DNA of 64,000 nt from Amblyornis subalaris (taxonomy: Eukaryota; Chordata; Aves; Passeriformes; Ptilonorhynchidae): the NCBI GenBank assembly GCA_018881555.1, contig JACAXG010000131.1, positions 1,240,001 through 1,304,000 on the forward strand. The letters run 5' to 3'. Below the pieces are notes generated by a model. The model was given only the letters and a program-made list of their open reading frames with translations. It had not been told where the DNA came from and did not search any database. Shown here piece after piece: positions 34,417-47,500 of the stretch (the first letter of the stretch is position 1; every line of letters starts with the position of its first letter). The position numbers were made by a program, and so were the translations under genes.

Positions 34417-37140
34417 GATGCTGACATCTGGGGTTTCCCAGGTGGGCAGTGCAATGCAACCAGAGATTCCCACTTGGGGCTGAATACTCTGGAGCTGACC
34501 AGCCCCACCTGAGGGTTTGTACCTGCACAGAGCTAAGGCAACNTGTATCATCTGAAGGAAGGTCCTCTATCCAATGCACCACCATTTTCTTTTGCATTTA
34601 TCTTTGCATCAGAACCCGCACCTTTGGGAAGTGCACTTTTTGTTATCTGCAAAACAGATTACGAGGACTACAGAGGTCCTGATCCCGCTGACAAAGCGCG
34701 TGCTGCTGATCAATGACAAACTTGTATTGACCGAAACACCATCAAGCCCAAAAGATGAAAGCAAACGAGGAATGTTGTGATCTTTTTTTGTGTTTGCTGG
34801 CAACGAACCATGCCACAGTAGAAAAATGGGGTTGATTCTGCTTTCCCTTCCCAATGTGTAAATGAGGAGTAATGACACTGAGTTCAGTGGAGCTTGTGTG
34901 AGTAAGTGGAAAATCAGATTCAGGAGCTCTATCGAACCCAACTTCACATCTTGTACGAGTCTGCATTTCCACTTCTTTCTCACAGGAGCTCTTTGTTTGT
35001 ATTTTTCCCCTCTGTGTCTCGCTTTATTTTCTTTTCCTTTGAAGTCTTAAATCCTAGAAGTGACCAATCTTTCATCCATAATCTGCAGCATTCAAATTAA
35101 AGGGAATGGTCTATAGATTCTAGGATTTTCTGCACACTGTGGCTAAATCCTAGTGGAGTCCCCTATGAGCTAAGAAAGGCAGGAAAATAGTGTGAAGTTA
35201 ATTTGATATAATCAATGTGCCACATGCCATCATGTTGTGTTCATTACTAGTCAACAAACAAGCTAAAGCCCTACATATATTTCTCCTTCTTAGTAAACTG
35301 TCATTTTATCAAGAGATGGGTTGGCTAAACATGTTCAGCAATCTCAGTAATTCCTGTTCTTATTAATCATTGTGAAGCCTTGAAATTTCCAAGNTTCCAT
35401 AAATCTTCCTGCAACTGAACACTTCTAAAATCCTCTTTGTGTTATAGCAGTAATAAATATGATCATTTTTCATAGCAAACCTGTCTATTGCTTTAAAGAA
35501 AATAGATAGACTGTAAATAAGTGCATTTTCCTGCAGTAACATTAAACAAAAAGGTTAAGCTCCTACNGACAGGAAAGATGTATTTGCAAGTGATTAGTTA
35601 TATTTCTACCATAGCGCTTGTCTGTGTTCTCCTTTTGATGTTTAAACAAAGCTCTTGAACACACTGGGTTGTAGTCTCTGATGTTGATTTATAGGTAGGA
35701 CTGAATTCCAAACACTGAACTCGTAGGCAGGCATTAATAAAAAGGAGAGACTTTCTTCCTGCTGGTTAATATGTGACTAAGCTCTCCTGTTTTAGGCCTC
35801 AATCTGTCAAGAACAGGTGTACAATAGGGGAGTCCTTGAGGCGCAAAGACTGGAGCTATACACAAAGGGTTTTGTTCAGCTGCACTCAGGACAAATGTTG
35901 AAACACCAATTTACAAAATTGTTTTGACACAGAATTATTTTATGGCTATTATGACATGGACATAAAATTATTTAGGTTATCTGGGCCCAAGAGGATTGGT
36001 AGGAACTCCAGATGGACCTAACTAAACTACTGTAGGTAATTGGGCAACACAATGGCAGATGAAATTCAACACAGACAAGCGGAAGACAAAATGTGTTGGG
36101 AGAAGAGTTTAAGTGCTAAAAATCCCNTAGACTTAAGGGAGGTCAGATCCTTCAAGAACTGACAGGAACTGAACAAATTTTACCCTCTCAGTCAAAATAT
36201 CCAGCTCAGTGTAGGTGGCAAGAATGTAGAGAACAGTAATCAACATAAATCTTTCTTTTACATCCTATTTCCAGTTGCAAACCAGCTCTTACACTTCAGA
36301 GGAAGGCAAACCATCAACAGCCAAGTTATTCCCTTGAAGAAAATTCTCTCACAACAAATATCAGGCTAAAATTCAGAAACATGAAATGGAATTGTAAACA
36401 TTGCNTAAAAATAGACTGTATTCTTCCTGAGCATGCTAAGGACATCCCACCATGGATTCCTTCCANGCACTTGAAGTGAGGCATTTGGATTCCTCCTCCT
36501 GCTGCTGCAGACACAGACCAAATAATTATTCCAACAGCTGAATNGAAACATATAGATAAACAGAAGTCAACTACACTTTAAAAAATCCAAACCCAAGTGC
36601 ATCCGCACCGGTTAGGTGCCACTAAGCCACATCCCCTCGGTGCCAGGAAATTCCATCTTATTTAAATAAATTGTATTTATGTAAACTTCAGCTTCCAGAT
36701 ATTGCATGTTGTTATGTCCTTGTGAGCAGGGATGATGAGCTCCCTGCTATCAGACATTTCTAAGCACCTTANACAGTGATCAACTCACCTCTCCACTCTT
36801 TCTTTGATAATCTGAGTTGAGCTCCTTAAGCCTGGTATCGCAGAGCTTGTTTGCCAACCCAAGGATCAGTTTTGTGGCATTCCTTTGAACTCTGTGTTGT
36901 CCATCCCTATCCTCCTGAAAATTAGCTATGCCCTCTTAAGGAAAGCAGATTATGGTCACAACATTCCACTGTCCAGCTTCAAACTGATTTATAACCACTC
37001 TTATAGATGCAAAATTATATCAGGTCTCTTTGTGGTGTTTGAACTGAGTGTTTATGTGCTCTAATAATGTAAAATATTTGAATGTTCAGCAGATCCTTAA
37101 AATAAAAGCACATTTAATACTTACTTTACTCCAACTTTTA
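34417..37140. other. Unique non-coding sequence
   Basis: No gene recognised. Opposite-strand overlapping frames at 34449-35100, up to 124 codons on the minus strand at 34609-34983, show no domain and sit in AT-rich DNA. Several N bases occur at 36127-36772. Confidence 0.5.
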
Positions 37141-37200
37141 AAGGTTGGAATAGATGATCTCAGAGATATTGTCCAACCAAAGTGATTCTGTGATTCTGTG
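37141..37200 (+). repeat. CR1 LINE tail fragment
   Basis: Sense CR1 tail of about 60 bp: 'aaggttggaatagatgatct', 'attgtccaaccaaagtgatt' and two tail units, 'gattctgtgattctgtg'. Confidence 0.88.
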
Positions 37201-38872
37201 ACACTTGACTATGTTTGGTGTCTCTGCTAGGGCTTATATCAAAACATCATGTTCCTAAACCCGTCATGATTGAACTTGCATAAAACCCTTAAGGTTTTCA
37301 ACATTTTTATCTAAACCTTATTGCTGCTTTATAAACAAGATCCCTCAGTGACTCAGCAGTAGGTGGAACAAATGAGAGCAGGTTACCTAGATCCTGGAAA
37401 CAGCAAAGCATCCATTGTATCANCCTTCTGCTGCAAAACTCTCCGAGGCTCACAGGCAGAGGGGTGATTGCTCAGCAAGTATCCACCCAGGCTGGGTTTC
37501 AGCAATCAGGCCTCTCCCTTCATATGCAAAATTGTGGAGTTTCCTAAAATCTTGAATCTTCTGCAGCTTTATTGCTGAGTATACATGTAAATATCCACAT
37601 GTATGTATATATGTATCTTTTCACCTATTTCATCTTGTTTTTTTCTGTATATGCCTCATCAGGCTTGTGGTACTGATCCTGAGCTTGAGCATCACCTGAA
37701 TAAATATGATTTCATTGATTTCAACTGAGCAAAAGAAGGTAATGTAAGAGGAGGATCAGAAGTTTTAGCTTTGTTTTTTTAGTGGTGTAAGATTTTCTTA
37801 CTGATGTCAGAGTAACTAAGACCAGCGAGTCCGTAGCAATTGTATTGTGATCTCTACAGCTGAGAGCAAGCATTCATTTCGCTGGGAAAGTGGAGTAGGG
37901 TTGGGTTCCTTTCTCAGAAAATTCTTCAAGTAAATTAAAAAAAGCACAGGAAACATTGTCTTCAGTTCGTTTTTTATGCCTGTGTGCTACATTAGTGAAG
38001 GGGAATAATTAGATGAATTCTGCAGGGCTGATTGGGATTTTGCCTGAACAAATGTGTATCAGGAGTTGGTCCAGAGGTGTCAGTAGAGTTAAAAAAGCAT
38101 CAAAACTACATACAAATCAAGCAGTGAAATTACTGCAAGTGCAGAAACGGAAGTAAGAGTCAATATTGTCTTCATAAGAGTGTAGAATCTCTCTTTCCCA
38201 GGCTGAATTTTTCCTCTGCAAACTGTTTAGTAGCAAAACATAATTGTTGAAGCCTTATCAGATAATAAACTGGAACAGAATATTACACTGCCAGGCTCTC
38301 ACTTATTCTGACATGAAACAGAAAGCAGACCATATCAAAACCATAACCATAGATCTAAGAGTATTGTCTTTTTATGCTGGCTTAAAATTCCCCTAAACTC
38401 TATGTTGGCTTTGTATATCTTCCTTCATATCTTTCTCTAGGTTTCCAAAATAATTCCATGGGGAAGAACATAGAAAAGGGAATAGCTCGAAGAACACATA
38501 AAAATTAAAAAAAAAAATAGAAAAAAAAAGAATGCCAAGCTTTATGGGAAAGGATTTAGTTTTCCTGATCCTGCGGATTTCAAGAGATCCTTTTGCAACA
38601 TCTTGGGCATTCTGTGAACCAGAGGCTTTGGCCACATTAAACTCCACAGTATTTCCCCTGATAATGAATTGTTGGTATTAAAAAAAAAGGCAAAACAACA
38701 AAACAAAAGCATTATTAAAGGAATTTGTGAACTTAATGTGTAGGGAAGAAAAATATTCTCCACCTTCTTATGTGACTGACACCAAGCCCTCATGTCAAAG
38801 TTGCTCCAGAGTTTCTCACTGCATCCAAAGGGCTTTAAGGCTGACCCAATGAGCAAAGTGATCCCTGTGATT
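37201..38872. other. Unique non-coding sequence
   Basis: No gene recognised. An ATGTATGTATATATGTAT-like patch lies near 37595-37615 and A-rich runs near 38505-38530. The 143-codon minus frame at 38542-38973 reads through the A-run region and partly into the CR1 that follows. Confidence 0.55.
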
Positions 38873-38984
38873 TGCAGGGACTCCTGAGCAACCTGGTCTA
38901 GTGGAAGGTGTCCCTGCCCACGGCAGAGGGTTGGAACGAGGTAATCTTTAAGGTCCTTTCCAGCCCAAATCATTCCGTGATGCT
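38873..38984 (+). repeat. CR1 LINE fragment, 3' end
   Basis: Sense CR1 terminus of about 110 bp: 'gagcaacctggtctagtgga', 'aggtgtccctgcccacggca', 'ttggaacgaggtaatcttta' and the degraded tail 'cattccgtgatgct'. Confidence 0.93.
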
Positions 38985-39889
38985 AAGACCTTTAATCAAA
39001 ATCTATGAGCCGCAGTCAGGGCCTTAAATGGAAATAAAAGCTTCTGGTAAAATCGAAAGGAAATTAGAAAGAAGCAAACATAATCTGGGCCAGTCTAACA
39101 CAGAAATGAGGTGGATTTTTTTAAGTATTTTTCAGCNTTAAAAATTATTAAATCACAAATGAAATCGTGAAATTTATTTCAATAACAGCATCAATTCTTC
39201 CCCATTTTTATATATAATTGCTGGAAAACTCGACATACAAAGCACACAGCTGAGTGCAGTCCTCGAGGTCCCTGTGTCTTGTGACTGCAATCCCCCCCTT
39301 ATCATTATTAAAGTAGATGGGAAGGGGACTTGGGACTTCTAAAAAGGAGAGAAGAAATAGAACTGTGCTGGGGAAAAAATAATAATAAGGAGAAATCAGG
39401 ATGCCTTACTGAACAGCCAGAGTCGTTTTATGTGGAGTTTTCCCCTCCAGCAACCAAATGGAACCCAAACAAGTCTATTTCTCTGAAAACTTGTTCCACC
39501 CACCATTCCCCAACTAAAATACATTGTAATAATATCATAAAACAGCTGAGGATGAAGAGTTTATTCAGATGGACTGCTCAACATTCTCAAAGAGTGGAAA
39601 TTAATATACCTGGGAATCTCACAGTTGAAGCATTTTAATGCAAACTCGCAGTTTGCAGGGAATTGAAATACTTCACCTAAATAATTTATATATGTATCTG
39701 TGTATATAAAAAAAATGGAAAAATGAAATTTCATAATAGCAGTAAGTCTGGNGATGTTGTTATCAGGAGATAATCACATCCCGTGGGGGTTCTTGCACTC
39801 AGCTGCTCCTCCTTTCCCTTCTCTTCCCCAGTCCTTGTCTCGCCCCTGAGGTATGATTTTTCTCCTGATAATTCTTATCGTGCCTTCCT
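38985..39889. other. Unique non-coding sequence
   Basis: No recognised gene or repeat. One 102-codon plus frame (39330-39638) is unsupported. The stretch is AT-rich near 39670-39740. Confidence 0.5.
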
Positions 39890-40560
39890 GGTTAGTAATA
39901 ATAATTAAAATAAAACACTTTATTCACAACTTCCCTGGGTCCTCGGCACACGATCGAACTCCCCGCCCACCCCCGGTTTTCTGTACCTCCACTATTTGAT
40001 TAACTGCTTTGGAAAGAAGAGGGAAAAAAAAAAAAATCCAATGAGTGGGGTTCTGTTTTCTGCCAAAAAATGCAAAAGGCTGTTGTGGCTGTATTGATCG
40101 GGCTGAGAGACCGGCATTGCAAACAAGCAGAGCTCTCCTGAGAAATATACACTGAAGATCCATACGTTCATTGACATTTTATAGGATGTCTAGACTTGCT
40201 AATCCACTGTGAAAAACGCAAGCTTTGTAGTATAAGAGGATGGAGAGGGGGCCGTGTCTCTTGCTCGCAGGAGCAGCCCTCTCATGTACCAAATTACCAA
40301 CAGTTTAATAAGGAGGAAATGCAGGTCCAAATTAAGACTTGGTTTCAATGGCTTGGACACCCTCTGTATTTCCCAGAATGCAGAGCTGCAATTAGCCTCC
40401 AGCCAGAAAAAGGTTCTGAAAGGTTGGTTGAGACGCTGGCTGGATTTTGTCTGTGTATGGGGAGGAGGAGAGAGCTGTAGCTGAAATTCTATAAAGTCTG
40501 AAAGTCTCTGTACTAAATGTTCCTTTCCAAAGTCAGACACTTTCCCGCTCCATCTATTCA
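39890..40560. promoter_or_regulatory. Possible conserved non-coding block
   Basis: Repeat-free, N-free sequence with mixed composition. It includes a C-rich patch with a few CpG (39945-39980) flanked by AT-rich homeodomain-like words such as 'tagtaataataattaaaata' and TTGATTAACTG. The continuous texture suggests a regulatory element. Frames of 76-120 codons overlap on both strands at 40196-40561, none with a recognisable domain, so I do not call a gene. Confidence 0.25.
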
Positions 40561-41272
40561 CCTTTCACAGCAACTTTTTTTCCCCCTGCAGACTGGTAGA
40601 GGATAAAGTAGTAAATACGACAAGTTCTCAGTGCCCAGCCATCCCTTTCTACCAGCCTCCACGGAGACTTCTCTAGGCAAAGATGAAAATGGAGAGAGGG
40701 TTGGCAGAAACCACATCTAGAGATGACAGCAGAAAATTTTCCACCCCAGAGATGGGAGAAGGAAGGCAACTCTAGGTCACCTTTGTGGCTTCTCATATTT
40801 ACATTGTTGCAGTGATGCCTTAGAGAGATTTGAGCCTGGCTCAATTGCTTCAGCATCTTAGGGACCAAAACTGAATTTCTGCTGTTTGGCAGCTTGTTAC
40901 CCTTGGAAAGAAACCCTCCCTTCCCCCTTCGCAACAGCTTCCAGTANAATTTGTCTGACAATCTAAAATAAACGTGTGGGTTTTTATCAAATTAGAGGGT
41001 GGTTTTGTCTAAGGTGAAGGCAAGGGCAGAATACTGCTGTAGTCAAACTAGGCCTGTGACATCTATAAGGAAATTAGGTTAGAACTAGTAGTTTTTCCTG
41101 AATACAAATGCAAGTGCACTAATGTGGTGTATTTTGTGTATACAGTTAGTGTTGGGGCAACAGTTACAGCAGAGCAGGGAAGGTGTAGTAACCCCTGTGG
41201 GATTTTTTACTAGCTTGGAGTAGTGTGACAACACTCAGTGAAACTAAGTCACGTACCCAGAAATTCAACTAC
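40561..41272. other. Unique non-coding sequence
   Basis: No gene or repeat recognised. The 135-codon minus frame at 40554-40961 has an ambiguous base and no known domain. Confidence 0.5.
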
Positions 41273-41495
41273 ACAGAATCATAGAAGAGTTTGAGTTAGA
41301 AGAGATGTTTTAAAGACCATGTGGTCCAACCCCCTGCCATGAGCAGAGACACCTTCCACTATCCCAGGTTGATTCAAGCCTCATTCAACCTGGCCTTGAG
41401 CACTTCCAGGGATGGGGCAGTCACGGCTTGTGTGGGCAACCTCTGCCAGTGTCTCACCACCCTCATTGTGAAAAAATTATTGACCAAGAATAATT
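41273..41495 (-). repeat. CR1 LINE fragment, 3' end
   Basis: Minus-strand CR1 of about 220 bp: 'cagaatcatagaagagtttg', 'gtggtccaaccccctgccat', 'gagcagagacaccttccact', 'ttcaagcctcattcaacctg', 'cttccagggatggggcagtc' and 'gtctcaccaccctcattgtg'. Mutations are scattered throughout. Confidence 0.95.
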
Positions 41496-41894
41496 GCTGT
41501 TAAAATTGCCGTGCCTTAATTCTAAAATCCCTGTACTGAGTCTTACTCTCTGCTGCTGGACAGGTACTTAAAAGCCTCTCTGAAGGACTTTCACTGAGGA
41601 AGAAGTACTATGCTGGATTCATGTAATATATTTTAGTCAACACTTTGATCATTCACAGTGCATCTAGGATCTGGTGGAGAAAATACTCTCTGACACACAG
41701 AAACAGATGGTCTGTAAGTAGAGTTAAACTCCCCAGCAATAGGAATGCCTTTGGTAAGAATTCTGTTAGGAAGGGAGATTCAAATTTTAATAGCTGAGAA
41801 AGGACTTCCCTCAACTGTGTGAAACCAGCATTTTAGTATAGTATAAATAAATAAATAAAACTAGTAAACAAGTAGTATTATCTAATACCAGGTT
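41496..41894. other. Unique non-coding sequence
   Basis: No gene recognised. An (AAAT)n-like patch lies near 41842-41860. Confidence 0.5.
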
Positions 41895-41918
41895 TATATA
41901 TATATATATATATATATA
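41895..41918. repeat. (TA)12 microsatellite
   Basis: Twelve uninterrupted TA units. A simple repeat, likely polymorphic and prone to extrude as a cruciform. Confidence 0.95.
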
Positions 41919-43880
41919 AAAATATTTCTAGCAGACTACTGTATGTATATATAACCTGCAGGAATGAAAGAACTCTTCCCTCACTTGGACACTGAAGCTA
42001 AAAATTATTTGCAGATGGTCCTACTAGCTTAGGGCAAGGTTGTAGTTATTGGTGGAAAAAAAGACAGGATAAAAGATTGTATTCAAACTCTATTGAAGTG
42101 AGAGAGTAGGCAACCCCAAACTTTGNGTTGGGACTGCACGAATACCCTATTATATGATCCAAATAAAAAAATCCAGACTTTCTCTCAAGTCTTGGGTAGG
42201 CTGTGCAATCTATTTGGTAAAAGAGTTGGACTTCATCTTCTGAGAAGCTACAGAAATCCCATCACCACCTACCAAGAAGTGAGGTTTTAATAGTTTATGG
42301 ACAATATGATCTGTTCCAAAGGGTGAATGGGGCTCCAGGAGTGGCCATCCCATTGATCCCATAAGGCCATGCAATAACCTTCCAGAACAGAAATATACTT
42401 CTGGGCAAAATTATACAAAATTCTTTTATTATTATTTTCTTCTGGATTTTTCAAATTATTAAACAGAATTGGAGACCATTACCTCCAATGAGAACATTTT
42501 CTTTTTAACAATAAGTCTTAGTAACAGGGAAGAAAGTTTTGCCTGAAACCATCTGTCTATCTGTGAGATAAATGCGTAAGTCTGCTGCAATAATTTTCAC
42601 TGGCACTGTTTAATATTGTCATTTTCTACCTAGTATTAACTTTAGGAAACATTTTGGGGGAGAAAAAATGTCACCCAGTTTACTGGTGATCTATTGTCAC
42701 CAATATTGAATGGATTTTCACCACTTGAATTATCATACAATGGATGCTGAATCAGGTGTGATGTTAATATTTAGGGGACAAAAAAGAAACAAATAAAAAT
42801 CCCTCTCCCACCCCCTGATTATGAATAGAAATTAGTAATAAGCCAAACACATCTAAATTCTTAAGACCTCTTGTGAGCCTAAGATATTCTGATGAACTCA
42901 AAATGTTGGTCTCAAAATACCCAACAAAAAAAAAAATTGACGATTTAAAACCTTCTTGAAAATCAGTCTCACTTATGTTGTTTCAAACAGGGAATTAAAA
43001 ATATATATAAAAACATGAGCAGGAAGTCCAACTNATAGTAAACGAGTCTGAAAAGACAGATCTGAATACTTAAAAAAATCAAGATAAAATACTCTAGATA
43101 ATTCTTTAGTTATGGAACCTCCCTTTAGCTATTTCTCAGTTCCACCTGCCTCAAGGAGCAAGTGAAACTAAGAAACCACTTTTTTTAATAATATTTTCTG
43201 GAAGCCAAGTAAAGTATTCCAGGAAGTTCAGCTCTGTGAGAAATTTGCAACTGCTTTGCTTTTTGATGTCCCTCCAGTGACAGGAAAGTCATTTGCCCCA
43301 GAGTGTGTATATAAATAAGAAAGAATAACCGCAAAAGAAGATATTTTTTTCCCTTTCACAGTTCCTATGGAAAAGGGCATTAGTCAAAAGAAGGAAAGTA
43401 TGCTGGATCGTGACTGGTATTCATTACAGCTTCCTCAAAGAGAGCTTGAGTTCAAAACCATGTATTTTTAAATTAATAGGTACGGGATCAATATTTTTTT
43501 TCTTTTTCCAGGATTAGTGTCCTGGCTTCTGACAGAGAGAAAAAAAATAAATCTTGGGTTTCTCAGCATAAAATCNAGAGTCTGTGACTTGCATATATAG
43601 TTAGCCTTGGAAACTGAGTTAAAACCCTTGTAATACAGCTCAGAGTTACATTGACCTCCACTGAGCTCTTAGCTGAAAAAGGGATCAAATTATGGCAATT
43701 CTGTTGTAGATGTACAAAGAAAACAGTGAATTTGACAAAGGATTTTTTTTTTTCATCTAAATGCTGCAGTTAATTTGACTCACTCTTTGTTTCGTTTCTA
43801 GGCTCAGGCTCTAGATCATCAAAACCACATATGTGCTAATTCTCTATGGGGCTTCCAAGAGGAGAAAGCAAAATAATTCA
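41919..43880. other. Unique AT-rich non-coding sequence
   Basis: No gene, and no open frame of 60 codons or more. Many A/T runs occur, for example near 42930, 43190 and 43742. Nothing else is recognisable. Confidence 0.6.
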
Positions 43881-43945
43881 GTCATANAATCATTTAGGTT
43901 GTNAGGAATCTTGGGTGATCATCTGGACCAGACCCTTCTTCAAAG
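43881..43945 (-). repeat. CR1 LINE tail fragment, diverged
   Basis: A short minus-strand CR1 terminus with 'aatcatttaggttg' and 'tgatcatctggaccagaccc', containing two N bases. About 65 bp remain. The match is weaker than for the other copies. Confidence 0.7.
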
Positions 43946-44345
43946 AAAGAACATTTCTGAAGTTATATCAGATTGTTAACTCCCATGAGTGCCTCACATG
44001 CTGGTGCAGCTTAAAGGAATAAGCATTTGGCAGACTGGACTCGGAGAACTGGAATTTGCCTCCTCTATTCCCACCAAACTACTGAAATAAAAATATAGTT
44101 TGCAACAAGTTAGTGTTTTCTCATCAGCCTCCTCCATCCCCTTCTCAAGAGTACTGGTCATGGTCAAGTTTGTGATGTTCAATGTCTTGTATAAAAAGCA
44201 AAACAAAAAGTTCACTCCACTTACAGCACAGAACTTCAAATGACATTTTAGACTTCCCAGATTTCCCAATTCCATCCAAGCTAAAAAATTAATTCCAGCA
44301 GCACACCTACTACTATTGCCCCTGTTATGCAGAGTAGGGCAAGTA
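43946..44345. other. Unique non-coding sequence
   Basis: A 400-bp spacer between two CR1 pieces. A 130-codon minus frame (43994-44386) runs across it into the next CR1 and shows no known domain. Confidence 0.5.
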
Positions 44346-44562
44346 TCACAGAACTGCAGAATGNTTTGGGTTGGAAGGGACCTCAAAGATCATCTCATTC
44401 CACNNCCTGCCATGGGCAGGAACACCTTCCACTAGACCAGGTGGCTCCNAGCCCNGTCCAACCAGGCCTTGGACNCTTCCAGGAATGGGGCAGCCACAGC
44501 TTCTCTGGGCAACCTGTGCCAGGGCCTCATCACTCTCACAGCAAAATTTTGTAAATTTGTTC
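44346..44562 (-). repeat. CR1 LINE fragment, 3' end, rich in N bases
   Basis: Minus-strand CR1 of about 215 bp: 'ttgggttggaagggacctca', 'aagatcatctcattcca', 'ctgccatgggcaggaacacc', 'ggggcagccacagcttctct' and 'ccagggcctcatcactctca'. It carries six N bases (44364, 44404, 44405, 44449, 44455, 44475), far denser than the window average. That fits reads from related CR1 copies being merged here, or a truly variable site. Confidence 0.94.
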
Positions 44563-47500
44563 TCCTCAAGGCTTTAAAGANAGTCAGGAGACAGAGCAGT
44601 AAATACCTTTTAAAGCCATCTATGAAATAATAACACAAAGGCAAATTATATTAAAAGTTCAGGAGAAGGTCCAGTCTAACTGGCTTTACTGATGAGCAAA
44701 TTGAGAGTACACNAGGGACTTGGCACAACTGACTCTGCACTGACGTTTGGTGCCACTTGAAAAGATCAAGGATAGTTCAAACACCAACATGGGGTGGCAG
44801 TTGTGGTGCAAGACATAGATGAGCTTTATACCGTTCTGCACTGATGGATGGAGGAGAGGTAGGAAACTGTAGGGTATTTAGAATTTCGTTAGAGGGGATG
44901 ATGTTTATGGAACTTACTGAGACTCTACANCTTTAACTTTGCTTTGGAACTGTGAACCTAGATTCCTATTATCTTGGTTTACTGGCTCAGCAGCATCTTT
45001 CTGAGCTGCTTATGAGAGAGATTATATGAGTATGTAACAGGATGAAGTGTGTCAGCAATGATGTTTTCCATCTAAATAGAAAAGGTAGAGAGAGGAAAAC
45101 TACTCTTTTCTCCCGCTAATAATTATTTGTTAGTGGTAATAAAGCCAAAAGAGAACTAATAAAGACCTTAACTTCTAATGGCTTTTAGGCTGTTAGAAAA
45201 TTTTTAGGCTTTTTAGACTTTTAGAAATTCATACAGATTTTGGCATGTTTTAGCATCATCCTAAGTGCTTTTGAAGCAAAGTCTCTCGCCCAAAGTCTTA
45301 CAGGGCTAAACCAAGAATTCCGCACAGTCAGTTTGATCTGCATCAAATACTTTAAGCACAAACATGCTCTCGCATTTTTCCATCAAGTGGGGGAAGAGTT
45401 GATATTGGTTCTCATTTCCTACAGGAGAGTCACACGCTATTTCCCCGGAATCCTGCTGAACACAAGCCTCAGGTGCCTTCCTGCTCTCTTGTGTGTCAGA
45501 AACAGTCTGTGGAAGTCACTCGTTTGAGAGCAGCACAGCGACGGAGGCTCACCTAACACGGCACAGATCAGGCAGGCGACACAGAACAGCAGCCCGAGTT
45601 TGCTGTCAGATGTAGGCCATTTCTCTTGTAGCTGAAGTATCTTCTGTGGACTGTAACTCAGGAATGCTGTGCTTCTGGGTGAAAAAATAATATATAGTAC
45701 ATGGCTGTTGGTTAAATTATTAATTTGTAAACCTTAGAGAGAAGCTAACTTATATAAAAAGTCCAAGCAGATAAAGACATAGTAGATCATTATGACAATG
45801 AAAATAGTGTAAGGATACAAGAATGAGAAATACATTACAAGGTGTAACATATGCTTTATTTTTTGCTTGATTGCTTAAACGAGGTAGCAGTGGGAGACCA
45901 CTATCCTGTGACAGTTATGCTCCATTGACTTTATAAACCAAAATAGAAATTACCCCTAACTAATCCAAAGACAAAATTGCTCTGCAGTAGCTGTATAGAT
46001 ATTGCTCAGTGGAGGATACGAATTCTTGTGCTTAGTTTGCCTATAACCAGAAAAGCACTCCAACAAAATGCTGTCTGAATTTATGAATTCAAATGCAGTT
46101 ATTTTTCTCGTTCTTACATCCCCTATACAAAAACCAAGTGTGAATGCCAAAAAGGTTTTCGTTTTTCTTCTATTTGTTTGCATCACGGTTTCGCTCTCAA
46201 TCCCATTCTGGATAGGGACATATTTATGTAAACCTCTTTGGATCCCTATGGGTATACAGACACTCCTGCATATCTGTCTGTCCTCAAAATCCACCCTGGA
46301 GCTTTCCCAGGAAAGCCATGGCTGGGATCTGATTTGCAAGTGGGGGTTTGAGGAGCGCTGGGGAGCAGCGGAGGCAAAGCCCCCTCTGGCAGAGAGTCTG
46401 AGGATGGTTCAAAGCACCTGGAATTTAAGGCAGAGTCTCTTCTAGTAAACTGAAACTGCCAGAGCCTGCTCTCTGGCCATGTTTATTAATGTCTTTTATC
46501 TTTCAAAATAGACTGGATCTCATCCTTCTGCTCCTCTGGAATAGTGCTGAGACCAACCACAGCACTCAGCCTTTGGAGGGGATTAGTGAAAGCTGGTCCA
46601 TGCCAAAGGATGCTAAGGATTGCTCTAATTATTTATTGTTATAAACAGTTAATTTTGGCATCTGATTCCATTTTCCTGACACTTGTTTACTAGCAAAGGT
46701 GTAAGCTGCAGGTATGAGCCCCAGGGCTGATGCAATGTGAGGAGGATGGCAGGAACAGTTCCTTCCTGTGCTACCAGGAAATTCAGTGTGGTAAAGGGTT
46801 TCCACAGGCTTCTTTGGAAAAAAACCCTCTTAGAATATAGGGAAGACAGGAGGTGAAGATGACAAGATAAAACTGACTCAAACATTGAGCATTTTTCAGA
46901 ATAGAGCTGCTTAAGTTAGAGCATCAGCTTAGAGGGACATTTTAAAGACAGAAAAGCAAATGAGGCTGCACAGTAGAAAAATGCTTTGATTACGAGGTTG
47001 TAGGTGTATGTCTTTAAAATATAGTATTTTACACCATTATTAAGAAATCACAGATTCGTTGTCTTATCTTGAGACAAACGGGATCTCATACAGGCCTGTG
47101 TTCCTCATCTTCTTTCTTCTGGAAGCTTTCTATGCCAAATAAATATTTTTTTCTAAGAGATATGGGTTATTTCGTGGCTGAACAGAAAGAGAAGGCAATA
47201 ATGAGACTTTCTTTTACACTAAATCTGCTTTGATTTTCAAGGCAAGAAGCTTTTTGGAAATGAGATTTGACCTTAGGCTTTGATCCCACTAAGAAAGTGT
47301 GTGTAGAAGCTTAAATATTTGCTCATATACATCCTGTGAATTCAATGGGATTTTTCACATGATGAGAAATACAGAAGAGTGTGAAAGATTTATTTTTGAC
47401 TTCGGTGGAAATAGACCATGGAAAAATGTATTTAAAATTCATGCAGCAAATTAAATACTTAGTATTTGTGATGCAAGAAAGCTTTATTTGAGGTACCTCA

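Noticed and set aside
43994..44386. 130-codon minus frame
   Set aside because: It begins inside a CR1 with N bases and has no family resemblance.
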